A stretch of DNA of 8,886 bases. It comes from Planctomicrobium sp. (lineage in GTDB: Bacteria > Planctomycetota > Planctomycetia > Planctomycetales > Planctomycetaceae). Both the position numbers and the translations under genes were made by a program. The stretch is taken from positions 1 to 8,886 of the forward strand of contig JAJDEL010000847.1 of the NCBI GenBank assembly GCA_029259835.1, given 5' to 3'. The notes under the pieces were generated by a model. It saw nothing but the letters and a program-made list of their open reading frames with translations, did no database searches and had not been told where the DNA came from. Every line of letters begins with the position of its first letter. Positions within the stretch are counted from its first letter, which is position 1. Positions 1 to 6,143 of the stretch are shown piece by piece.

Positions 1-526
1 GGATATCTTCTTCGACGCATGTTCCGACTTTCACTTTGATTGTCGTGAAGCCTTGTTCGATGAGTTCTCGCCCTCGGCGGGCTGCTCTTTCTGGTTCGTA
101 AGCTCCCATCGAAAATCGGCACTGAATCGTCGGTGAACGAACCGGACCACCCAAAAGTTCGTAAACTGGTTTGCCAAGTTCGCGACCTTGTATGTCCCAA
201 CAGGCCATCTCAATCGCGGACTTCGCAAACCAGTTCCCTTGAGCCGCTTGGTCGAGCACATCGTCAATCCCCTCAATATTAAATGGGTCCATGCCGATCA
301 GCAGTGGAGTAAACACCTGATCGACGATAGCCTGCGCGCTCCAAACGGTTTCGCCACTCCACCTCGGAATGACGGTCGCTTCGCCAACGCCTTCGATCCC
401 AGCATCAGTCTCAACGCGGACGAGCAGGTATTGTGAAACTTCATGGCGACCGAGTGCCGAGACCATGCAGAATTCTGGCTTGAGTGGAATTCGCACTGGG
501 ATTGTTTTGATCGCTGTGATTTTCAT
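1..526 (-). CDS. Enolase-superfamily enzyme, muconate cycloisomerase/racemase type (5' part only)
   Basis: Only the first 175 codons are in the window; the gene runs off the left edge with no stop. Seen: an N-terminal capping domain (about residues 1-125) with features typical of the mandelate racemase/muconate lactonizing enzyme family, including VETDAGIEGVGEA (residues 38-50), AIEMACWDIQGRELGKP (104-120) and LLGG (124-127). The start of the barrel follows, with the KxK motif as K164-V-K166. In this family the second lysine abstracts the proton alpha to a carboxylate. The metal-ligand aspartate and two glutamates lie outside the window. Start chosen at the ATG at 526, where family similarity begins; only a weak AAGAG lies upstream. 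The gene is divergent from the ceramidase-fold gene, with 136 bases between them. Muconate cycloisomerase, dipeptide epimerase or N-acylamino acid racemase are all possible; the substrate cannot be told from this part. Confidence 0.9.
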   Translation of the reverse strand, partial: MKITAIKTIPVRIPLKPEFCMVSALGRHEVSQYLLVRVETDAGIEGVGEATVIPRWSGETVWSAQAIVDQVFTPLLIGMDPFNIEGIDDVLDQAAQGNWFAKSAIEMACWDIQGRELGKPVYELLGGPVRSPTIQCRFSMGAYEPERAARRGRELIEQGFTTIKVKVGTCVEEDI

Positions 527-572
527 GATGACTCTTACTAGAATTTGACACTGTCGTTGTGGGGAGTGATGC

Positions 573-594
573 GTAGGCTGGGACTCGTCCCAGC
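573..594 (+). repeat. REP-like element: GTAG followed by a perfect 8-bp stem palindrome
   Basis: GTAG at 573-576 is followed directly by GCTGGGACTCGTCCCAGC at 577-594. The arms 577-584 and 587-594 are exact reverse complements around a 2-base centre (TC). A GTAG or GGAG tetranucleotide at the 5' foot of a stem-loop is the known signature of REP sequences moved by REP-associated tyrosine transposases (RAYT, TnpA_REP). Only one copy was seen here, and no such transposase gene is in the window, so membership in a dispersed family is inferred. As an almost complete dyad it could instead be an operator for one or both divergent genes. Confidence 0.55.
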
Positions 595-653
595 ATTTCG
601 GTGACCTTCGTCAAACGTGGTGCTACAAAATAATTACTCCAAAACACGAGTGT

Positions 654-658
654 GAGGA
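654..658 (+). promoter_or_regulatory. Shine-Dalgarno sequence GAGGA
   Basis: GAGGA lies 4 bases before the ATG at 663 and 7 bases before the ATG at 666. It supports translation starting at one of these ATGs rather than at the in-frame TTG at 660. It is the only clear Shine-Dalgarno sequence before any complete gene in this window. Confidence 0.6.
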
Positions 659-662
659 ATTG

Positions 663-2024
663 ATGATGAAACCTCAAGCAGGTGTCGGTCGAACGTCTCT
701 TACTCCGTATTGGGGAGTTGAGTTGACCGGCTGGGGCTACTACATCGAACGCACCTGGCAGGAAGTCCACGATCCACTGCACGCAACCGCTCTGGTGGTT
801 GAGAACGACACGGATATCATCGCCATTGTCTCTGTCGACTTAATGGTCATCTGCGCTGAGTTCACAAAGAACGTTCGCGCGCGAGTGACGACCGCAACCG
901 AAATTCCGGCAGAGAACATTCTGGTCTGCTGCACCCATACACACAACGCTCCTTCCACCGGCGGGTTACTCGGCGTTGGAGAAGTTGACCCGCTATATGA
1001 AGAATGGACAGCACGGCAAACCGCGACTGCCGTCATCGAGGCTTGGCAAGCGCGCGAGCGAGCCAGCTTCGCTGTTGCAACAACTCTGGTCGGTGACCTG
1101 ACATTTAATCGGACACGAGAAAACGGACCGGTCGATCCGACACTGACCGCTCTTCAAGTTGACCGAATTGAGGATGAGACGCCGCTTGCCGTTCTGATTG
1201 GCTTTCAAGCACACCCCACTGTTTCAACTGTACTTCGCCCAAGGTCCGTCAGTCGTGACGTTCCCGGCGAGATTTGCGACCGAATCGAAGATGCCCTCCC
1301 AGGCTGCCGAGCAATCTATATTCAAGGTGCCTGCGGCGATGTGAACTTTCATAGATTCTATTCGACTGAGGACCGCTGCGCCGAACCTGCGCAAGAAGTC
1401 GCCAAGGCTGCGTTAAAAGCTTTGCAGAACCCGCAAACCCTTGATCCATCCCTTATCAGTGCCGGATCACGACGAGTGCAAATTCCAACTCGTCGTTGGA
1501 CACAAGAAGAGATTGACGTCGACCGTTTGGAAGCAGAAAAGCGACTGCGGGAACACGATATCACCGGCTGGAGAGAAACAATCGGTCGTGTGATGACGAA
1601 CCGTCCCAACGAAATGGTCAGCAGGCATGGTGGTGATGAATGGAAAGCTGTCGCGGCGATGTGTCGTTTCAACTTGGAATGGACAGATCGAATCCTGCAA
1701 GACTTTGACACCAGAGAGGAATCAGTGGAAACAGAAATTCAGGCACTCCGAATCGGCGATTTTGGCATCGTCAGTAACTCTACTGAGTTCTTTACAACGC
1801 TCGCGCTGAAAGTCCGTGAAGAGGTTTCTCTCCCGCATTTGATGCTCGCCTGTTACGCAAACGGACGCATTGGATACCTTCCCGACGCCCATGATGTCCA
1901 GCAAAAATCATACGCCGCCTACCAGTCACCGAAATACTGTAACCAATTTCCCTTCACCGAAGAATCTGGTCTGGTCATGGTTCAGGGAATGACAAAGCTG
2001 ATGAACTCGTTATTGCTTCCTTAG
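663..2024 (+). CDS. Neutral/alkaline ceramidase-fold protein lacking the catalytic serine
   Basis: A 453-residue protein resembling the N-terminal catalytic domain of neutral ceramidases (Pfam neutral/alkaline non-lysosomal ceramidase). Seen, counting from the ATG at 663: THTHNAPST (residues 91-99), FQAHPT with H184, GACGDVN (222-228), NSTEFFTT with E375, and ANGRIGYLP (398-406). Known: neutral ceramidase binds zinc through two His, a Glu and a Tyr, and these blocks match in order. The usual GDVSPN motif, whose serine is the nucleophile, reads GDVNFH here, so true ceramidase chemistry is unlikely. There is no signal peptide, and the protein is much shorter than bacterial ceramidases (about 650 residues), lacking their C-terminal domain. 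A cytoplasmic hydrolase acting on an amide or ester is plausible; the substrate is unknown. Start: ATG at 663 or 666 after GAGGA; TTG at 660 is also in frame. The next gene, on the same strand, is 127 bases downstream. Confidence 0.85.
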   Translation: MMKPQAGVGRTSLTPYWGVELTGWGYYIERTWQEVHDPLHATALVVENDTDIIAIVSVDLMVICAEFTKNVRARVTTATEIPAENILVCCTHTHNAPSTGGLLGVGEVDPLYEEWTARQTATAVIEAWQARERASFAVATTLVGDLTFNRTRENGPVDPTLTALQVDRIEDETPLAVLIGFQAHPTVSTVLRPRSVSRDVPGEICDRIEDALPGCRAIYIQGACGDVNFHRFYSTEDRCAEPAQEVAKAALKALQNPQTLDPSLISAGSRRVQIPTRRWTQEEIDVDRLEAEKRLREHDITGWRETIGRVMTNRPNEMVSRHGGDEWKAVAAMCRFNLEWTDRILQDFDTREESVETEIQALRIGDFGIVSNSTEFFTTLALKVREEVSLPHLMLACYANGRIGYLPDAHDVQQKSYAAYQSPKYCNQFPFTEESGLVMVQGMTKLMNSLLLP

Positions 2025-2151
2025 TCCCTCTTCCGTGAATGGAATGTCACACGTTTTGGCTTTCCTTCCGAATTCGATCTTGTTTGAATACAGTTGCCGA
2101 TGTGAGAGTGCGTTGGCTAAAAATGAAATTCCTTGAACCGGACAAATCGCG

Positions 2152-3510
2152 ATGACGAATGACTTAGCTCCTTCTGTCCCATCGCGTCGACGTCTGATTG
2201 TGTTTTGGCTGGCATCAGGGGCGTCATTTTTTCTCTACATGCACCGGTATGCCTGGAATATCATTGGGCTCGAACTGCAAAATGAATACGGATTCAGTCA
2301 CACCGCAGTGGATGGTCTTGGCACAGCGTTTTATGTTACGTACGCATTTGGGTCGATTCCCAGTGGTGTTGTGGTTGACCTTTTCGGACCGCATTTCTTT
2401 TTGTTCGCGATCATCTTGCTTTGGTCGCTGGCTCTCCCACTCCATGCCATGACCGGAAATATTTACGGGTTGGGAAGTGTTCGCCTGCTGTTTGGAGCAG
2501 CCCAGACCGGTTGTTATCCTGCGCTGGGGCAAGTGACACGTACCTGGTTTCCACGATCCGGTCGAACGCGCATTCAAGGCTGGGTTGCCAGCTTCTTCGG
2601 GAGAAGTGGTGGGGCATTTTCTTCCATCTTAATGGGTACGATTTTGATGGGCTATTTTCATTTTTCCTGGAAGTTCTCTTTGGTTGTCATGGCTGTTCCA
2701 GGCGTGATCTTTGCCTTACTCTTTCTGTATTTCTTCAAAAACTCCCCTGAAGAAGATCCACTCGCTAATGAAGCTGAACGGGAACTGATTCGCGGCGACG
2801 AACGGACGGTCGATGAAACCCGCGGGGTGATTTCGACGAAGGCTGCACTGAAGAATTTCAGCCTCCGCGTCATGGTGATCCAGCAATTTATGAATGCTGG
2901 AGCGGACGTTGTTTACACCCTCATCATGGGTATTTATTTCTTCTCACTGGGAGTCGCTGACATGAAAGACCTGGGCTGGCTTGTCAGTCTGCCTTTGCTG
3001 GGTGGAGCGTGTGGTGGCATCGTCGGTGGGATTCTCAATGACTGGCTCATCCCACGAATCGGAAGCCGCTGGGGACGTTCATCGGTCGGTGCCGTGGCGA
3101 AGTTTCTCGCAGCGATCGCATTGTTTTTTGCAATCAGCCAGCCATCGCCAGAGCGTGTCGCTGTCGGACTGTTTTTCGTTAAGTTCTTTACCGACTGGAC
3201 ACAGCCGACAGTGTGGGGAACCGCGACCGACATTGGTGGTCGTTTTTCGGCGACAGTTTTCAGTATCATCAACACAGCCGGAAACGTCGGCGGGATCTGC
3301 ATGCCGCTGATCTTCGGAGGTTTGCTGGATTTCTATACTGAATCAACAATCGCGGATGGCGTTATCCACAAAGTTACGAACTTCACACCGATGTTTATGG
3401 TCGTAGGAGCTTTCTACGTCGGTGCCGGAATCTGCTGGTTGCTGGTCGATTGCACAAAGAGTGTTGACGTTCCGGAAGGTGAGTCACCTTCGGACAACGA
3501 ACACAATTGA
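2152..3510 (+). CDS. MFS transporter, anion:cation symporter (ACS) type
   Basis: A 452-residue integral inner-membrane protein with about 12 hydrophobic segments in two halves joined by a charged loop (about residues 197-235, KNSPEEDPLANEAERELIR). Seen: an N-terminal YMHRYAWNII segment (29-38), an MFS motif-A-like stretch GSIPSGVVVDLFGPHF (67-82), and RLLFGAAQTGCYPALGQVTRTWFP spread over 111-134, which matches the signature of the ACS family (hexuronate, glucarate, galactonate and related organic-acid carriers). Family knowledge suggests proton- or cation-coupled uptake of a carboxylate. The substrate is inferred to be that of the enzymes encoded downstream, since the deacylase gene starts only 21 bases past the stop. 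Start at the ATG at 2152, placing about 15 residues before the first membrane segment; no Shine-Dalgarno sequence is evident. The 127-base upstream gap could hold a promoter, but no convincing one was seen. Confidence 0.9.
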   Translation: MTNDLAPSVPSRRRLIVFWLASGASFFLYMHRYAWNIIGLELQNEYGFSHTAVDGLGTAFYVTYAFGSIPSGVVVDLFGPHFFLFAIILLWSLALPLHAMTGNIYGLGSVRLLFGAAQTGCYPALGQVTRTWFPRSGRTRIQGWVASFFGRSGGAFSSILMGTILMGYFHFSWKFSLVVMAVPGVIFALLFLYFFKNSPEEDPLANEAERELIRGDERTVDETRGVISTKAALKNFSLRVMVIQQFMNAGADVVYTLIMGIYFFSLGVADMKDLGWLVSLPLLGGACGGIVGGILNDWLIPRIGSRWGRSSVGAVAKFLAAIALFFAISQPSPERVAVGLFFVKFFTDWTQPTVWGTATDIGGRFSATVFSIINTAGNVGGICMPLIFGGLLDFYTESTIADGVIHKVTNFTPMFMVVGAFYVGAGICWLLVDCTKSVDVPEGESPSDNEHN

Positions 3511-3531
3511 TTTTTTGAACGAAATTTCTCC

Positions 3532-4542
3532 ATGATCATCACCACAATCGATTTTGAAGCATCTGGCAAGCAGCAGGATTTTCTGCGGGTTCCGTACTCG
3601 CATAATCTTGGTGGCTGGGCCAATGTGATGATTCCGATTACGACGATTGCAAACGGTGAAGGACCGACTGTTCTTATCCTCGGTGGCAATCATGGTGATG
3701 AATATCAGGGACAAATCGCGGCGATGAAACTTGCTCGCGAACTGACACCGGATAGCGTGACCGGTCGCGTTATTTTGATTCCTTCACTGAATTTTCCAGC
3801 CGCCCGCACGGCAACGCGTCTCTCGCCGCTGGATGGCATGAATATGAATAGAGCTTTTCCTGGGGAAGAAGAAGGCTGCGTCACGAGTCAAATCGCGCAT
3901 TACCTAACAACAGTTTTGTTCCCTCTCAGCGATGTCGTCATTGATATCCACTCCGGCGGTCGCAGTATGGAATTCGTTCCATGTGCGCACATGCACCTGG
4001 TAGAAGACCTCGACCAACGCAAGAAAATGCTCGCAGCGATGCTCGCGTGGAATACCGACTTCGCATTCCTGTACGCCGATATCGCTGGCACTGGTTTACT
4101 GCCTGTCGAAGCGGAGAATCAGGGCAAGCTGGTTGTGACGACGGAACTGGGCGGTGGTGAGGCGATTCCAGCATGCGTACATCGCATCGCACAAAACGGC
4201 CTCAGGAATGTCCTGATACATGTCGGGGCAATTCAGGGAGAAGAACAAACCCGCGAAAGTCTCGGCAAACCGCCTACGATTCTCACTCAGGCTCTGAACC
4301 GCGAAGATTACATCCTTGCTCCTGAATCCGGAGTCTTCGAAATCGCTGTCGATCTTGGCACGTTAGTCCAGCAGGGCGAAACGGTCGGAGCCATCCATCA
4401 CCTCGAACGCCCTGACCGCGAACCAGAAAAAATTGTCGCTCAAAGCACCGGTTATTTAGTGACAATGCGAGCGCCGTGTCTGACTCAACAAGGCGACTGC
4501 GTCGCCGTCATCGCACAGGAAGTTGACCCTCGGTCTCTTTGA
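3532..4542 (+). CDS. DoeB/EutE-like zinc deacylase (succinylglutamate desuccinylase/aspartoacylase family)
   Basis: A 336-residue zinc-dependent deacylase of the M14-like AstE/AspA family. Seen: GGNHGDEYQGQ with zinc ligands H54 and E57, NMNRAFPG (104-111, whose Asn/Arg bind the substrate carboxylate in the family), DIHSGG with third ligand H140, and TTELGGG with likely catalytic E205. A C-terminal beta-rich domain follows (about 258-330, ending in GDCVAVIAQ). The order and wording of these blocks closely match DoeB/EutE, which removes acetyl from N-alpha-acetyl-L-2,4-diaminobutyrate in ectoine breakdown. Ectoine hydrolase and the later enzymes are not in the window, so the true acyl-amino acid may differ. 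Start at the ATG at 3532; no Shine-Dalgarno sequence. It lies between the transporter (21 bases upstream) and the M81 gene (13 bases downstream) and is probably cotranscribed with them. Most likely cytoplasmic: no signal peptide. Confidence 0.88.
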   Translation: MIITTIDFEASGKQQDFLRVPYSHNLGGWANVMIPITTIANGEGPTVLILGGNHGDEYQGQIAAMKLARELTPDSVTGRVILIPSLNFPAARTATRLSPLDGMNMNRAFPGEEEGCVTSQIAHYLTTVLFPLSDVVIDIHSGGRSMEFVPCAHMHLVEDLDQRKKMLAAMLAWNTDFAFLYADIAGTGLLPVEAENQGKLVVTTELGGGEAIPACVHRIAQNGLRNVLIHVGAIQGEEQTRESLGKPPTILTQALNREDYILAPESGVFEIAVDLGTLVQQGETVGAIHHLERPDREPEKIVAQSTGYLVTMRAPCLTQQGDCVAVIAQEVDPRSL

Positions 4543-4555
4543 GAACAAGTAAATT

Positions 4556-6049
4556 ATGCCCAAAATCCTAATCGCTGAATGTAAGCAGGAAGTCTCGACT
4601 TTCAATCCGCACTTGAGCAGCTACGACGACTTTGCGGTTCGTAAAGGGAGAAAACTGCTTGACTACCATCGGACGGTGCGCAATGAAGTGGGTGGTGCGT
4701 TGGAAGTTTTTGATTCCGTGCGCGATGTGAAAGTTGTGCCAGCATACAGTGCGTTTTTCATTACTTCCGGTGGAACACTCGCGAAGGATGCGTGGGATCA
4801 AATTGCCAAGGAATTTCTTGACAGCATTCGCGCGGCACCGCCGGTCGACGGAGTCTACTTCTCCATGCATGGCGCGATGGCGAGTGAAGAGGAACTCGAT
4901 CCGGAAGGTTGGTTGCTTGCCGAAACGCGGAAGATTCTCGGTGAAGACATTCCGATTGTGGTCTCGCTGGACCTGCATGGAATCCTGACAGGTCAAATGT
5001 TGCAGCACAGCGATGCTGTCGTCGTGTTTCATACGTATCCGCACGTCGATTTCTTTGAAACCGGTCAACGTGCTGCGCGTTTGTTGTTGCAAATTGTCGC
5101 TGGCGATGTGAAGCCGGTGACCGCCAATGTTCCGATCCCAGCACTCGTCCGAGGTGATGAACTGATCACCGATACCGGGCTGTTTGGTGATAGTATTTGC
5201 ATTGCGCAGGTCGTGGAAACGAACCCGCGCGGGCTTTCCGCCGGAATGATGATCGGCAATCCGTTCACTGATGTGCCAGAACTTCAAACGAACTGCTTTG
5301 TCGTCACCGATAACGATCCGGAACTAGCGGAGCGTGAGGCTCTGAAGATTGCAGGAACTTTTTGGACAAACCACAAAGCAATGCAGATGCCGTTGGTCAG
5401 TATGAAAGAAATGGTCGAGATCGTCAAAGAAAACGAGCGAGGCACGATTGCCCTGGTCGATGCCGCTGATGCGACCAGTTCAGGTGCATCGGGGGACAGC
5501 AACGTGATTCTGCGTTCCTTAATGAGCGCCGGTTACTCAGGGCGAACGTTGATTCCAATTGTGGACAAAGAAACTGTCCAGGCAGCGTTTACCGCAGGAA
5601 TAGGAGCGAAAATCCGAGCGACCGTGGGCGGGGAAATTGATCCTGAACGATTTCGACCACTGACAGTTCAGGCAACAGTTCGCTTACTCTCTGACGGGGC
5701 ATTCAGTAGTGAATCGTTCGGCGAAGAATGGTCGGCAGGACCAACTGCGGTGCTGGAAGCGAAAAACTTCACTCTGGTCATCAGTAGTCGCGCGGTCAAT
5801 CTCTATGACAGATCATTCTTCTTCTCGCATGGGCAAGACCCGAAAAACTTTGCCGCCGTTGTCGTCAAATCACCACACTGCCAGCACCATATGTATGCCG
5901 AGTGGTGTTCAGAAATGGTCTATGTCGATGCTCCTGGTTCATCAAGTGCGAACTTGCCTAGTCTTGGTCATACACGCTGCCCACGTCCAATATTCCCGCT
6001 GGATGAAAACGTTACGTTCGATCCACAAACAAAAATTTATCAACGATAA
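4556..6049 (+). CDS. M81 family metallohydrolase (MlrC-like)
   Basis: A 497-residue protein of peptidase family M81, named for MlrC, which cleaves the linear tetrapeptide from microcystin degradation. Seen: an N-terminal domain (about 1-290) with MPKILIAECKQEVSTFNP, VYFSMHGAMASE (100-111), SLDLHG with D139 and H141, and YPHVDFFETG with H163. The MlrC C-terminal domain starts near residue 297 with VDAADATSSGASGDSN (301-316). D139, H141 and H163 fit the metal-binding residues of the family. The N-terminal block has Gln at the place where many members have His (HETNTF-like), so this is a QE-type subgroup. Most environmental M81 proteins lie in catabolic clusters unrelated to microcystin, as this one appears to. 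No signal peptide, so cytoplasmic. Start at the ATG at 4556, 13 bases after the deacylase stop; no Shine-Dalgarno sequence. Substrate unknown; a small peptide or amide is the best guess. Confidence 0.9.
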   Translation: MPKILIAECKQEVSTFNPHLSSYDDFAVRKGRKLLDYHRTVRNEVGGALEVFDSVRDVKVVPAYSAFFITSGGTLAKDAWDQIAKEFLDSIRAAPPVDGVYFSMHGAMASEEELDPEGWLLAETRKILGEDIPIVVSLDLHGILTGQMLQHSDAVVVFHTYPHVDFFETGQRAARLLLQIVAGDVKPVTANVPIPALVRGDELITDTGLFGDSICIAQVVETNPRGLSAGMMIGNPFTDVPELQTNCFVVTDNDPELAEREALKIAGTFWTNHKAMQMPLVSMKEMVEIVKENERGTIALVDAADATSSGASGDSNVILRSLMSAGYSGRTLIPIVDKETVQAAFTAGIGAKIRATVGGEIDPERFRPLTVQATVRLLSDGAFSSESFGEEWSAGPTAVLEAKNFTLVISSRAVNLYDRSFFFSHGQDPKNFAAVVVKSPHCQHHMYAEWCSEMVYVDAPGSSSANLPSLGHTRCPRPIFPLDENVTFDPQTKIYQR

Positions 6050-6056
6050 TTATTGT

Positions 6057-6075
6057 CCCCTCTCCCTTGGAGGGG
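6057..6075 (+). other. G/C-rich hairpin between the M81 and enolase-superfamily genes
   Basis: CCCCTC at 6057-6062 pairs exactly with GAGGGG at 6070-6075 around a 7-base loop, 8 bases after the M81 stop. No run of T follows, so it is not a standard intrinsic terminator. It could slow or process the transcript between the two genes, or be a copy of a short intergenic repeat. Its position in a 94-base gap makes it the only structured element there. Confidence 0.4.
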
Positions 6076-6143
6076 GATGGGCAAAGCGACATTCGCAAAC
6101 AAATCACAGAATCTGTAAACAGGTTTTAACAACAAGATTCACA

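Noticed and set aside
545..550. TTGACA, a perfect -35 box, on the plus strand
   Set aside because: No -10-like hexamer lies 16-19 bases downstream, and the site is over 110 bases before the gene.
601..629. GTGACC, 17-base spacer, TACAAA as a promoter for the ceramidase-fold gene
   Set aside because: Each box matches consensus at only 4 of 6 positions; well placed, but too weak to annotate.
2094..2123. TTGCCG, 18-base spacer, TAAAAA as a promoter for the transporter gene
   Set aside because: Weak matches to both boxes, and planctomycete promoters are not well enough known to support it.
2025..2151. Search for a terminator or riboswitch between the ceramidase-fold and transporter genes
   Set aside because: No stem followed by a T-run and no recognisable riboswitch core was seen.
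3532..4542. Naming this gene doeB and calling the region an ectoine degradation cluster
   Set aside because: Only one of the pathway's enzymes has a counterpart here, so the specific name is not justified.
4568..5287. Long open frame of 239 codons on the minus strand inside the M81 gene
   Set aside because: It lies fully antisense to a gene with clear family motifs, and its translation shows no recognisable domain.
5709..6143. Possible N-terminal extension of the mandelate racemase-type enzyme
   Set aside because: The frame is open, but this stretch overlaps the end of the M81 gene in another frame and family similarity begins exactly at the ATG at 6144.
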